Assembly: GCF_000002235.5 (NCBI RefSeq)
Contig: NW_022145611.1
Span: 7,342,242-7,406,241 of the forward strand
DNA from: Strongylocentrotus purpuratus
Taxonomy: Eukaryota; Echinodermata; Echinoidea; Camarodonta; Strongylocentrotidae
Direction of reading: 5' to 3'
DNA length: 64,000 bases
The notes under the pieces were generated by a model. The model saw only the letters and a list, made by a program, of their open reading frames with translations, was not told the DNA's origin and did not search any database. The translations under genes and the position numbers were made by a program. This document shows, piece after piece, positions 21,863 to 34,019 of this stretch; the first letter of the stretch is position 1; each line of letters opens with the position of its first letter.

Positions 21863-22543
21863 ATGTTTGAAATATTTTCAAGGGTTCACAATATTGCTAA
21901 ACATTGTCAATTGTACATGTACATGTACTGTACATAGTGACCAAAGGTTCAGTTTTGGTAGCTGCTTCATGGAACATAAACAGTTCACAACTTATTTATT
22001 TATATCTTTACCAAGTTTGTTTTAATTATTTTTTGTATAATTCAACCAGTCCACCTTTCATTTTTTAGTTACAAAAAAGACAATAAAGATCAAATTTACA
22101 AGGGGTATGAATACCATTTGTTAACTATACACCGTACATGTAGATTGGGAAATACTCTAATAAGATATGCATTATGTAACTGTGAATGAATGATTAACAC
22201 TGTATCTAGAATGGGGGGGGGGGGAGGGGCAGGGGTCTTCAACCCGTGTGGAAATGTGGGATGAAACCTTTCAAATGTGCACCTTGGAATCCTACTATCA
22301 AGCATTTTGACTTGATGTACTTTCAATTTGAACTATTATGTAACAACATTTTTCTAAATACTGGTAATTTATAATGTTATTATATTTTCCCTTTAAACAA
22401 ATTGTCAGTTACATGTATTTATAGTTACAAGTCAATAATCACAATTTCTAAGTAATAGCTGCATTTACAGGTAGGCTGTACATGTACATGTATGTTTCTT
22501 GTAATTATGAATGCCTCATTAAATACTAATACTTAGTGACCCA

Positions 22544-22729
22544 AATTCTCAAAGGAGATTTATCTTAACCCATGGTTTAAACATGAGTGCAAAATAAGTG
22601 TACCTTGCCTTGCGCGCCTCTGATATTGGACCTCTGACTGTAGCCCTTATGATGCGCTATTTTTAGACGATGGGTTTTGTAAATGAAGATTTAAACCATG
22701 GGTTAAATTTAAACCTCCTTTGTGAATTC
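22544..22729. mobile_element. Inverted-repeat MITE H
   Basis: Long inverted ends: AATTCTCAAAGGAG ... TTAACCCATGGTTTAAA on the left and TTTAAACCATGGGTTAAA ... CCTCCTTTGTGAATT on the right, about 35-40 bp each with a few mismatches. Confidence 0.8.
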
Positions 22730-22739
22730 AGGCCATTGA

Positions 22740-25700
22740 GATTGTTGAATGGGCAAAATGTGAACCTAACTACAGTTTTATACAGTACACATTCCCAATT
22801 TTGATATGGTCTACAAGTATTAAGCATGATGATGAAGTGCTATTGTGTCATACTCTTACCATCATCATACACGTACTTGTAGGTTGATTCTGAGATTCAT
22901 TCAGGTATTCATAGTGAACAGTAGCTCCACATTTCCTGGAAGTCATAATTGTCACCCAGTATAATTATATCCCTTATATATTTTTTTTAGCTGTTACTCT
23001 GGAAAAGAGTTGTTTTAACTTCTGGATAGCCGCCAGGGGAAGAATAGATAGTTCTACAGTCACCTAGACTGCAGGAAAGTCTGGGGCCCCCGTCTTATAA
23101 AGAGTTGCAATTGATTTGAATCAATCTTCATAATACAGGGCCATGATGTAAAACAGTTTTATTTTTAGTGCTCTTTCTCAGTCAAACTATTTTATACATT
23201 ACAGCCTGGTTGATTGTTAGGTGCTTCATAAAGTTATACCACACCTGACAAATTCATAGCTTTCATACCATAAGTACAGACCTTTGACAGAATTTTCTTA
23301 ACCTGACTCTATGTTCATATTTTTTTCTTCTCACGAGACTGGGGGGGGGGGGGGGCAAATTGCCCTCAGCCCTGATTTTGTTTTTCTTCTGCTGGCTCTC
23401 AGGCAACAAATATTAATTGAGCTAGGTACACAATGTTCACTGGTACAGGCAGGCATCGGTTCCATGATGTTCACTACACATAATGGTCGGATATGATCTT
23501 CTAGAGGACTAATTAAGTTTTGTGGTCTTGGCTGGGTGAAGGGGGAAGGTGAGGTGAGGCTCGTGTTCTAAATTTAACGCACATTGATTTCAGCAGTCAA
23601 CAGGAAGGAAGGCATTATTATGGGTAGGCTGAGTGTAAGAGGCAAGCATGGGGAGGGGGCTGGGAGGGGGTGGGGCTGTCAAGACGTCTGCAGACTACTA
23701 CATGTACAATCATAGTGAGGCCCATGCTATAATGTATGCCTAGGCCTATGGTGAGCCCCGCATGAGCCTTGATCCCAGGACCCGTCACAGAAAGTGCAGT
23801 CACACCTGTATTCAAAGGGTGACACAATATACAGTATGTACATGTACATTGTAGGTAGTCTTTAATTGACAGGTGGCCTTTATGTACATGTAGGCTTACA
23901 TGTTACTTTGGTAAAGCTTTAAATAGAAACACCATTCCAGCGAAAAATAAAATGCAGTCCTTTAACTAGTGTTTCTGTTTAGGTGGACTAGGGAAATTGA
24001 ACGGTTGCTTTTGCACTATCTGTGCATGCACTATCTGTGCATGTATTGTGGAAAGTTTCAATCCAAATTCACATGTCATATTATTTCTATCATTTTGTGG
24101 TTATGCATGTAAATGAATGTGTTTGCTAATGGTGTAGGTTATTGAACTTCATGAAAGTACATGTTGTCATCCATACAGGTTTCACTAGTATTTTCACATC
24201 AATTTGTCTTATCCCTGCTCCCCAATGCCAATGTTTCCAAGTAATTTTCATGGATCAGTATGTATTTTATGTACGATATATTTGTGCTGTTCAAAGAATA
24301 TAAGCTCTAAGGAATATGAACCCTGCTTCAGAGATTTGTGTGCAAATTTGCAGAAGAAAAGGTCCACTTGACTGGTTTAGTATGGACTTTTTTCACCCCT
24401 CGTGTATTAATGCAAATACACAATAATGCAGTTTGCTTTCTGCACACACAACAAAAATACATGTAGTTCATGTGTTTCTATATAGATTTTTGCTGGAGAG
24501 CTTTCGGAATGAAAGTGTGTATGTGTGTGTGGGGGGGGGGGATGTCCATTCTGCTGGCCCATTTCAGGATTTTCTCCTTACCAACTGCCTCTTAGCCTGA
24601 AAAAAATAGTTACATCCAGTAGTACATGTACAGCTAACAAAAAAAACAAAAAACAAACAAACAAAAGAAACCTTAAGAAAGGTAAGTGTGAAATTGGAAA
24701 TTGCTGTTTTGGCTGATTGCCCACCACAAGTATATCAAGTTTGCAGCCTCAAACTCTTGTCAGTCCTAATGCATGACAGAGTCTGAATTGTATACTATGC
24801 TATCTTCTGCACACCATAGGCCCTGTACTATAATTCCTCCAGACATAGCCAGATACTTATGGAGTTAGGTTAGGCTCAAGGCTTTATGGCTCTGTCAAAT
24901 AGAGTCTGTGCTTGCAGCCTCCCCTTGCAGTATTTGGTTCTGATATTTCAAGTGTATTGTGATGCAGAACAAAACTAGGGTAAGGCCTTCATGTAGATGT
25001 GAAGTAAAAATAGAAAAAGAAAAAAAAAGAGGCATGTAAACATATATGTGTTTCATGGAAAGAGATGGATCAGATGGAGAATGGAAGACATGGTGATTGC
25101 CCCTTTGGGTATACAACACAGCATCATCAAGGAGGCGGGAATTAACCTTGCTTCAGGTGTAAGGAGTTTTCTTCCTCCCATTGATGCCCGATCCCCAAAG
25201 TACAGTTCCCTGATGATACTATGATGATTGACTAGACTGGAACTGACTTCTAATCTTGACTATCACCTTTTATTCCCATTACACCAGTGAGGAAAGATGG
25301 TACAGTTTATGCGTTTGTTTACATGTACTCCAGACTCTACCGTTTATATTGCATTGTGAATGAAGACAAAAATTAATCATCTTTAGCCTGGGAGCTAGGC
25401 TAAGCAGAGATACGTTTCATCCAGTATGGTGTAGTCTTACAGCTCTAGGTTACAAAATCATCCCTTGCTACCATGGCTACCCTCAAAAAGACGAAATTAA
25501 TGGAAATTAAAAATAAGCACAGAGGTTGAAAGAATCAAGGTCATTGTGACAACACAAAGGATGTAATTACTCGTGTACCTCGGATTATCTCCCCATTCTG
25601 ATAGAATATTGCAGGTGTGTTGTTTTTTGTCCGAGTGTGTTTATTTGTAGCATATTTTAGGGTCAAATGGGAAATACTATTCTGATTTTTATTTGACAAA

Positions 25701-26440
25701 TAAGGTACTGTTCAACAATTAAAAGAAAGGTAACAATCTGGTATTTATAGGCAGCAGCATTAGTGAGTAAAACAGAGTGAGTGACAAACATGTTGTGAAA
25801 TTTTATTTATAGATATTTTATGTATTTTACATGTATTTCACCTCCATGCTCGACAAATTTGTTGTGGTGTTTCAGAGATGTACCAAAAATTGGGGCAAAA
25901 CAACAGTTTTTTTTCTTCTTTTTTTTCTCGCACAATCGGTTTTGATATTGATAAATTTGATACGTGCCTGTATCTTGTATTGATGTTCAGATATGAAGTG
26001 AGCTAAATGTACATGTATGCATCCATGCAGGTCGATTATAGAATACCTTGAGTGTTCATTGTTTTGTATGAAAGTACACGTAACCCTAAAAGATGGATTC
26101 TAGTGTCATGTATTTTTGAGGGTTTTTTTTTATTCTTTCTTTCTCTCTCTCTCTCTCTCTCTCTCTGTCTGCTTCTTTTTTTTTGTCTCTATTTTAGACT
26201 AGAGGCCAATTTTCTGTGGGCATTTAGAGATTTTCTTTCATTTATTTCTTTTTATAATAATTATTATCTTTTTAAAGATTCCAGTTTCTCTTGTTGGGAT
26301 TCAGTAACATTGTTATGTTTTTTCTTTGGAGCATGTAAGAAAGATTAAAAATATTATCCTTATAAGATAAATGCATTAAAAAGGCCTATATTTGGAAAGG
26401 ATGAAATATATCATTAATGCTTTTAATTCTGTTTAATTTT
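22740..26440. other. Long stretch without recognisable gene or transposon
   Basis: Rich in the palindrome TACATGTA and in G runs (23340-23356, 24530-24540), with CT repeats at 26136-26170. Unclassified. If the Akt model is right it is intron. Confidence 0.5.
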
Positions 26441-26446
26441 CTACAG

Positions 26447-26550
26447 GCTATCCAAAAGCATTGGCCAGGGCTGATGAATTGACAAGTTGGGAACACTGTG
26501 CTCTTAGTCTCTATCTGAACCAGCAGTACTCTCAAAGAAGAAACAGAGCT
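26447..26550 (+). other. akt: Candidate second untranslated exon of Akt, with a two-codon uORF
   Basis: A good acceptor (TTTAATTTTCTACAG) and a strong donor (GTAAGT) bound 104 nt. In the frame that leads into the Akt ATG at 39424 there is an in-frame TGA, so the exon would be 5' UTR. It contains ATG-AAT-TGA, a minimal upstream ORF. One frame is open for 34 codons (starting YPKALARADEL), but it would run into a stop overlapping the Akt ATG. It might instead belong to an unseen gene. Confidence 0.45.
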
Positions 26551-26764
26551 GTAAGTCTTTTATTTAAATTTCTATCTTTGTTAATGATATAATCGTATGA
26601 GCCACATTTCATATGCGCACATATCCATCCCAACTCCCAAGGAACGCCCAAGGCACCTAACAACATGTATTATACATGTTGCCACTGCTTCTACTGCTAC
26701 CACTACTACACTACTACTACTACTACTACTACTTCTAAGATTAAGGCCATTTAAAAAAATATAC

Positions 26765-27075
26765 ATGTTTAGCGTCCCCGCCCGCTTCCTTTTTGGGGGC
26801 AGCCTCCTATTTATTTATTGGGGGGATTTTTTTGATTTTTTTCTTTTCTTTTTTGATTTTTTTTTTTTTTTTTAAAGAAAAAAAACATGAAAAACACTGC
26901 TAAAATGGATCTATTTTTGATTTAAAAAAAAAAAAAAGAAGATTGTCGGCCGCCATCTGGAAAAATAGCCCGAATGTCAGGGAAAATGTACCGAGCGGCC
27001 ATTTTGAAAGAAAAAAAAGGGGAAAAAAGGGCCTCCTCCTTCCTATTTTTCAAAAAAACAGGATGCTAAACATAT
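26765..27075. mobile_element. Inverted-repeat MITE J
   Basis: Ends ACATGTTTAGCGTCC and GGATGCTAAACATAT are inverted. The interior is T- and A-rich with GGCCGCCATCTGG and GAGCGGCCATTTTG. Confidence 0.6.
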
Positions 27076-27759
27076 TTTTTTTTTTTATTTGGCCTAAGAA
27101 GAAGGAGAAGAAAAAAAGGAAGAAGAAGAAGGAGAAGTAGAAGGGGTACTATGAGTTGGAGAAGGAGAACTGACCAAACAGCTTAAATTCAGTAAATTTC
27201 AGAATGTTAAAATCTCAGGGATACTCATACATATTGGAGAGATGCATAAAAATATAATTCTCAGTGGTAAATTTTGAGTAATCTTGCTTCATCTGAATAT
27301 GTATTATGTACTACATCATTTGTTTACTTGTGCTGGTAGGGTAGTTTCTTTATTTAGACATGATGGCTTTTATGCGTGTTTGTACATGGAGTGCCGTTTT
27401 GGGAACTGAAAGTTTTTAAATAGATTCAGTTTCATCATTCTCAAAACAACAAACAATTCATAGAAATGGGGGTGGTGGTAGTACCAGCACATGGAACTCT
27501 TTAGCTCTGATTTGGACAAATACCGGTAGTGGAAGTCCACTTCACATGGAAATAGTCATCACACATGAACACGTAGCATGTTCAGTCGTCAATACTTACA
27601 AATCCGTTAAAAAATGCCAGTGGCACATCTTAAGACAAGTTGGTAGTTGGAAATGTAATTGAATGGATCAAAAGCCAACAAAACAAAATTAAATAGAAGT
27701 AGTGCTGATTTGCCTAATAAACTCATTTTCAGAATATCCCTGTAAATGAGAAAAAGTGG

Positions 27760-27848
27760 TACAGTCAAACCTGTCTATAGTGACCACCCAAGGGAAACAC
27801 AAAAGTGGTCTTTGTAGACAGGTGGTCACTTAAGCAGGTTTGACTGTA
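27760..27848. repeat. CAGTCAAACCTG foldback, copy 4
   Basis: TACAGTCAAACCTGTCTATA ... GCAGGTTTGACTGTA, 89 bp, TA at both ends. Confidence 0.85.
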
Positions 27849-28237
27849 CTTTGAAAATAAACCTGTCGTTTCTTTTTAAATGTGAGAGTACGGTAGTAAT
27901 GCCTAAAATCTCAGTTTGAACTAGTTTGACTTTATAAAGCCTTTAAAATGATGTGCCAGTAGTGTTAAAGGTAAAGACCAGTTTTGGAAACGCCCCCCTC
28001 TCAAAAAATGAAATAGAAGCTCTTATTACCAACCATGTAAAAGAATATGTTTTGACTAATACGTGATGATACAAATTTTGCCGGGAAACCGGCTACTAAT
28101 TGGTATATTTGGTATGTTATCGTATCTATCCGGCCTGGATAGATATCGCATAGCCCCATTTACATTTTTCTGTGTACAGTGCTTGTAACTTTACCAAGAC
28201 TGGGCCAAATTTGTTATCATTTTGATGATTCCAGAAC

Positions 28238-28314
28238 TAGTGCTGTAACATCACGGATATCTCCAATTCCGTTTAACCGCCTGTCAAAACCGGACGGTTT
28301 TCGGTTAAACGATT

Positions 28315-28390
<76 letters not shown>

Positions 28391-28770
28391 CGTGTGAAAA
28401 AGCAGAAAGGTGATTTAACTGAAGGCGCCGATTTGGGCTTGTGAACTGGTCACAAATAATAGTAACAATGTCGTTTTAGAATAATGTGTAAGATCATTAA
28501 AGTAAATTAAAAACAGTAGAGGACCTAGGATAGAACCTTGTGGTACACCATGTGTTAAACTTGGATGAATATATATTGAGATCTATTACAAAGATTACTT
28601 TCAAACCAAGATGACAGACAAATTGGAGTGTTGTTCTAGTTTCCAAGTGGTAAGTCATCACACCGATTACTGAGCTGGGAGACATTGCCAGGCATAGTGC
28701 CAGGTGGAGGGGCATAAATCGAAACTTTAAAAAAAAAAAAATAAAAAAAAAAAAATTAAAAAAAAAAAAT

Positions 28771-28805
<35 letters not shown>

Positions 28806-28889
28806 GGGAAAACGAAACCGTCCAATTGAAAACGGAATCCGCCATGGGCGGTCGGATACCGGACGGTTTAACGTTTGACTACAGCACTA
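28238..28889. mobile_element. hAT-type element 2, carrying the LINE RT cargo
   Basis: 652 bp, ends TAGTGCTGTA ... CTACAGCACTA, with a perfect 8-bp duplication TCCAGAAC (28230-28237 and 28890-28897). Subterminal CCGGACGGTTT motifs are inverted. Inside are a 72-base T run (28317-28388), the LINE fragment (28420-28725) and a long A-rich run (to about 28804). Family D copies give the empty site. Confidence 0.93.
28420..28725 (-). mobile_element. LINE reverse transcriptase fragment (cargo copy 4)
   Basis: The same segment as at 945, 5370 and 14535: GAAGGCGCCGATTTG at one side, CAGGCATAGTGCCAGG and GGGGCATAAATCGAAACTTT at the other. On its coding (minus) strand it is preceded by T-rich and followed by A-rich sequence. 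Confidence 0.85.
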
Positions 28890-28939
28890 TCCAGAACCTT
28901 GCAGTACACACAAATACTTACACAATGTATATGCTAGAT

Positions 28940-29494
28940 CAGGCCTTCTCAACTAGTTTATTAGAAGTGCCAAAACAAAAATGTAATGAGGTTGAAGTGC
29001 CAACCTGTATGTTTGGTGACTGTGATGCGAGGGAGCGTAGCCGATACCGGGTGGGGTACAGGGGGCGAAACCCTGGAAGCTAGTGGATTTTAGGGCTTTT
29101 TTAGGCCAAGATGTGGCATTTTTAACACCTTTCTATTCCATAAAATATCAATCACAATTTCATATTGAAGTGAAATAATTAGTACAATTCCTGGGTAAAT
29201 GGAAGTAAATTTATATGTAGTTAATGTGGTGCAATAAAGACGGAAAATGTCAAAATCAAGTGAAAATCAAACAAACAAAATGGCTTGGTTACATTTTGGA
29301 CTCTACTTCGACTGCGACCTTTTGATTTTGCTGATTTTTTTAATTTTAGAATATAGTTTTTTGATTTTTCTTTCTTTAATTTTAAATTTTTATTTTTATT
29401 AATTTTTTTATTAATTTCTTGGAACAGCCGCGCGCCACTCCAACTGACCGCATGCGCCACAAGTGGCGCGCGCGCCGCCAGTTGAGAAGGCCTG
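28940..29494. mobile_element. hAT-type element 3
   Basis: 555 bp, 15-bp perfect ends CAGGCCTTCTCAACT, 8-bp duplication TGCTAGAT (28932-28939 and 29495-29502). The ends resemble the CAG...TTCTCAA termini of Charlie-type hAT elements (family knowledge). No transposase. Confidence 0.93.
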
Positions 29495-30478
29495 TGCTAG
29501 ATGATCAACCTTTTTCGATCGATTCCACAACGTTTCTTTCACAATGCAATCGCATGACCAGAACTGGTCTGTACCTTTAATATCTTCTGACAGTTTATTT
29601 CATATGGAGCTTCTTAAAACCTGTACACCTAGACTAAGTAAGTACTGCTACATGCATGTACATGTAAACATGTACATGCAAATTCTCCCAGAAATAATCT
29701 TAACACCATTGTGTGTTAATACTGTTTGGGGAAAAACAAGCTACTACGTTCTGTTTTTGTCACAACATTCTCTGGAAAGCGCATTGTGCACGTCGGGCTG
29801 TTTATTATTTCTAGCTAGTTTTGAATCAGATGAACTATGGAATTGAGTAATTAAATTATTCCTCAGATAGTACCTTCAACGAATGTACCTCTTATAAGAT
29901 TCCCACTACACAGAAACAAAAAGGGCTGTAAGATTAGTTTTGATAGTATTACTGCACATTGCACAGATGCATCGTGGGATAGGTGCCATGAGTTATTGTT
30001 TCCTTTTTGATCTGTTTTCATGGAGAAGGATTTGGAGAGACTGAGTCAAAAACATCCTGCCGGATCTTGTTGGATCTAGTATCGGCAGGTTTTTTTTTGT
30101 CATCGCTTCAGACGAATTTCCCCCTGAAGTACATGTAGAAAGCCAAAGTTAGAGTTAAAATGTACCTGTAGATCTGTACTTGTATCCGTATACTTTCCCA
30201 CCATTGAGTTAAATACAGAATTGAATTGATACATGTAAGTGTCTGTTTTGAGTTGATGCCTCCGCCACAAAAGTTGGTTCTTGGTACTTATAATTGTTCT
30301 TGAACTTCTCAATTTCTCTATCAGTCTGAAAATCCTATTTTTTTTTTTATATCTCAAGAATTTGTGTGTACTAGAAGGAGCAGTTTCTCTCGCCATCTTG
30401 GAGTTAACAAAGCACAGAATTCACGCAATTGTATAGACTGATTTGTTGGTCATTACAGGTACATGTATGTCATCTTAT

Positions 30479-30491
30479 AGGTCAAAGGTCA
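30479..30491 (+). promoter_or_regulatory. Perfect DR1 nuclear-receptor half-site pair
   Basis: AGGTCA-A-AGGTCA, the consensus for RXR/HNF4/COUP-type receptors. It lies in the proposed Akt intron, about 140 bp before a TTAA element. Confidence 0.5.
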
Positions 30492-30627
30492 GCTAAGGTA
30501 GACACTTAACAGAATTATTTCATGTGCCACCGTGGTACATTTTACTGGGAGCCATTGTTCTTATAAAAATGAAAATAAAATAAAAATCTGAATACTAGTG
30601 AGTATTTTTATAGAGAGTGAACTGAGT

Positions 30628-31172
30628 TTAAAGGTACTATGTCCCATTTGCAGGCCAAAAAAATGAAAAAGTTAAATTCCAACTGCATTTGAAAGATAAT
30701 ACTAATTTACATGTAGAACTTCCTTAAAAAGGTGGGGCTTGAAAATGTCTTCAAGTGGGAAAATAACGACTATTATTTGTCAAATCGACTTTAGGGCTAT
30801 AGAGCCCAAAAGTAATAGTCTTGATTTTCAGACAATTGTACCAAATGGTCATATGTTTTATGCTGCTCAAAGATTCAATCAGTTTAATCTTGGCCATCAC
30901 AAGAAGTGGGTTATTGATGTAGACAAATGCTCATGTACCCTTTACAACTCTTTTCATGTATGTTATTACCAAAAATGAAAAAAAGCCAGTCAGTCACTCA
31001 ATAGTGTCTGACAGTGAAGTCTAGCAAGTAAACGGGTTTCCTTGCATAATTTGAATATGAGGACACTGCTAAGGTTTATATTTCACAGATAGGACATACA
31101 TGACATATTCATAATTCCTGCAAAGTTCTACAGAATTTGAGGTTGGCTGCAAAAGGGACATAGTACCTTTAA
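30628..31172. mobile_element. TTAA-flanked element G
   Basis: 545 bp, TTAA-AGGTACTATGTCCC ... GGGACATAGTACCT-TTAA (14-bp perfect ends, imperfect similarity beyond). A 79-codon open stretch inside (30739-30978) has no recognisable domain. Confidence 0.88.
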
Positions 31173-31185
31173 AGGTCAAAGGTCA
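31173..31185 (+). promoter_or_regulatory. Second perfect DR1 site
   Basis: AGGTCA-A-AGGTCA immediately after the right TTAA of element G, in the same orientation as the site at 30479. Confidence 0.5.
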
Positions 31186-31542
31186 CCCAATCAATTATTT
31201 TAGTACCAGGATGAAGTGAGAGCATAATTTCAGTTTTGTTATTGTGCCAGTAATCCCTACCTGATTGAATGATGAATTAATTTTGAAACAGAAACATCAT
31301 GTTTTGCCAATCAATCAAGGTTGTTTGTGGAGCAGAACTGCCCTGGGCTGGAAGGGAAATAATAGGAGATCCTACATTGTATTTTTACATGTAAAACCTT
31401 AATCACAAGTATGTGGTAAACTTCCTACGTGCTGCAAAAATAGTCTGCGAGCACAGACTCTAATTTGGCTCTTTTTACCACAATTTTCAAAGCCTTGAGC
31501 AGAGTCTAGATCTGTCCGTTTCTGGGTGTGTTGAGGAGCGGC

Positions 31543-31941
31543 TTAAAGATAAACTCCAGTTCTGGTAATGCAATTGCATTGTGAAAGAAAAGGTGTGGAA
31601 TGGATCAGAAACAGTTGATCATGTAGCATGTAAGTATTGGTGTGCACTGCAAGGTTCTGGAGTCATCAAAATCATAATAAATTTGGCCGAGTCTTGGTAA
31701 AGTAACAAGCACTGTAAACAGAAAGCTATATATGGGACAACACACATGGTGTCGGGGCTAGTACTACCTTGATTTCCTTGTCTTTCTATGCTCATTACTC
31801 AGCCATTAGGCCTATATATTTTCTTCCAAAATTGTTTGGCACATGTCATTTATTTGTAATCTTGAACATTCAGTGTAAGTTTCGTTTGATTCTGTGAGAA
31901 TTAATTTTCTTTTTTTTACCAGAACTGGAGTTTATCTTTAA
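31543..31941 (+). mobile_element. TTAA-flanked element family D, copy 3
   Basis: 399 bp with 22-bp perfect ends (AGATAAACTCCAGTTCTGG and onward) between TTAA sites. Its ends match each other best among the five copies. Confidence 0.92.
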
Positions 31942-31949
31942 GTACAGAG

Positions 31950-33255
31950 GCTATTGTAGTCTCATATTGCAGACACTGTTATGCACAAGTCGATGACTGA
32001 TGAGGCTTTGTGCCTGCAAACTAAATAACTAGAGGGATTGGGGAATAGGTAGCTGCAGACAACCAGAGCCCCTCAGTAATTTATTCACTTACAATCTGCT
32101 TTATATTATGAGATACAGAACTGTAAAGCCTATGATGCTTCATTCCGAAATGTATTTCTAATTTACCATGGCAGATTTCCCTTTTTCAGATGGTTCACCT
32201 CATGTGTGAGCAAGCCACAAGACGGACCTTGAGCTCATTATTGGTCCAATTCTTTCTCCTCCCTGAGTACTTTTTTTTAGGAAGAAGAGAAATATTTCCA
32301 GACGTATGAAACGCCCTTGCCTTGTGTATAATTTCAATGCAGATGATCAAGCCTGCTCATTAATGGGACACAATGGGTAAACAAGTTGTACACCTGTGTT
32401 CCAGTTGGGGAAAACAAGTAATTCCTGAGGGCTGTGAGCTCTTTGGGGATTTACGAAAGGAAATGTGGATTTTGTCGTAACAATTCATCTGCTCTTTTAT
32501 TTTTTCTAACCTGGGCTTGTGTGAATGAAACAATCCCATATTGGGTGTATATCAATGATTCTTATTAACTGAATTGTATATTCAGGGGAAAAATTTAGAC
32601 AGTTTCACTGTGATTACCATACATTGCATGTACAATTTTATTGTTGGGTCTGGTTAGAATTTTAGTTTCTTTCACTAGGGTTCTTCCGAGTTGAACTATC
32701 GTCAGATTTTTATCAAAAAGGTAGAGCCTGTTTTTTTTTAAAGGTCTATTTATACTCTTCCCATAAATTGTAATGGGATTATGTCAAACTTTAAATATGT
32801 ATTGCGTACCTTTGTTACCTTTAATAATATTAATTAATGATCAGTAATGATTAGATATGATATTGATAAAAAATGAGAGAGAAATCTGGGTTATACTAAT
32901 TTTCTTAAGCATAACGTTTTTTGTATTTCTCCTGGTCTAGAAAATGTAAGGAGCAGGCTACATCACCTTAACTATTGTCCAAAGTAAACCCATGAAGTTT
33001 GTGCAAGTTTGTTGTTTGAAAAGGATAAGATCAGATCAAGATATATATGGAATGGATGAAGTCTGAAATCCAGTTTGAGATAAATAATGTAACGAAGGAG
33101 GTATGGAAGGTGACGCACTGCTCACAATTGATAGTACTGGAGATCATTTTCTAGCTTTTGTAAATATCAGATCACTTATTTCTGCAATGGTATTGAAACA
33201 GCTTTGACAGTTTGGGCAAAAGAAAAATATAAACTTATCTAACAAAAGAGTATGA
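31950..33255. other. Repeat-poor intronic stretch
   Basis: No exon or mobile element seen. 32160-32480 is GC-balanced and free of repeats, with forkhead-like GGTAAACAAG. Confidence 0.4.
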
Positions 33256-33289
33256 AGGGTTAGTACAATGTATAGGAAGGTGGAGAGAA

Positions 33290-33725
33290 GATGAATACAT
33301 TAAATGGGGAGGAGAAGGGGAAGAGAGGGAAACGAAGAGGAGGAGGGCAGGTGAAAGAGGAGAGGAGGAGGGGAGAGAAAACGGGGAGGAGGAGGGGAGA
33401 GGAAGAGGAGAGAGGAAAGGAGGAGAGGAGAGGGAGAAGAGAAGGAAGGGGTAGGAAGAGGAGGGGAGGAGGAGGAGGGGTAGGAAGAGGAGGGGAGGAG
33501 GAGGAGGGGTAGGAAGAGGAGGGGAGGAGGAGGAGGAGGGGGTAGGAAGAGGAGGGGAGGAGGAGGAGGGGTAGGAAGAGGGGAGGAGGAGGAGGGGTAG
33601 GAAGAGGAGGGGAGGAGGAGGAGGGGGTAGGAAGAGGAGGGGAGGAGGAGGAGGGGTAGGAAGAGGAGGGGAGGAGGTGGAGGAGGGGGTAGGAAGAGGG
33701 GAGGAGGAGGACGAGGAGGAAAAAA
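33290..33725 (+). repeat. Purine-only minisatellite
   Basis: Units of about 30 bp built on GGAGGAGGAGGAGGGGTAGG are repeated around ten times. The plus strand is almost entirely G and A for over 400 bp. Open frames on both strands are by-products. Confidence 0.95.
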
Positions 33726-34019
33726 AATAGGAAACAGAAAGGATGAGAATGAAAAATGATTGACTTTGTGCTAGAAGAAATCGTAGGGGATAAGGGATAA
33801 GAAAAATTAGGATGATTAAGAAAAGGAAAGGAGGAACCAGACAAAGAAAAGTTTATGGGGAAGAAGAGTGTTAGTTGTAGGAAAGATGGATAAGGAAAAA
33901 TTGTCAAGAAGGAGAAGAGGGGAAGAAGAGAGAGACCATGGAAAGAGATCAAGGAGCAAGGTTCTCACAGATTAAGGACGAAGTGGAAAGCTAGAAGAGT
34001 TGTAAGGTAGCAAGAGGAA

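Larger units (their letters stand above)
27965..29580 (-). mobile_element. TTAA element family D, copy 2, interrupted by two hAT elements
   Basis: TTAA at 27965-27968 and 29577-29580. Total 1,616 bp; subtracting 652 and 555 bp of inserted elements and two 8-bp duplications leaves 393 bp, the family length (389-400). The flanking pieces match copies 1, 3, 4 and 5. Confidence 0.92.

Noticed and set aside
26449-26550. Reading the 26447 exon as coding sequence of Akt
   Set aside because: The open frame joins the next exon out of frame with the Akt ATG and meets a stop there. An untranslated exon fits better.
30739-30978. 79-codon open frame inside TTAA element G
   Set aside because: Fairly even composition but no transposase motif. 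It is too short and lies within a non-autonomous element.
33260-33952. 230-codon minus-strand open frame, Ser/Pro/Leu-rich
   Set aside because: It is the complement of the purine minisatellite. Composition and periodicity follow the repeat, with no domain and no splice context.
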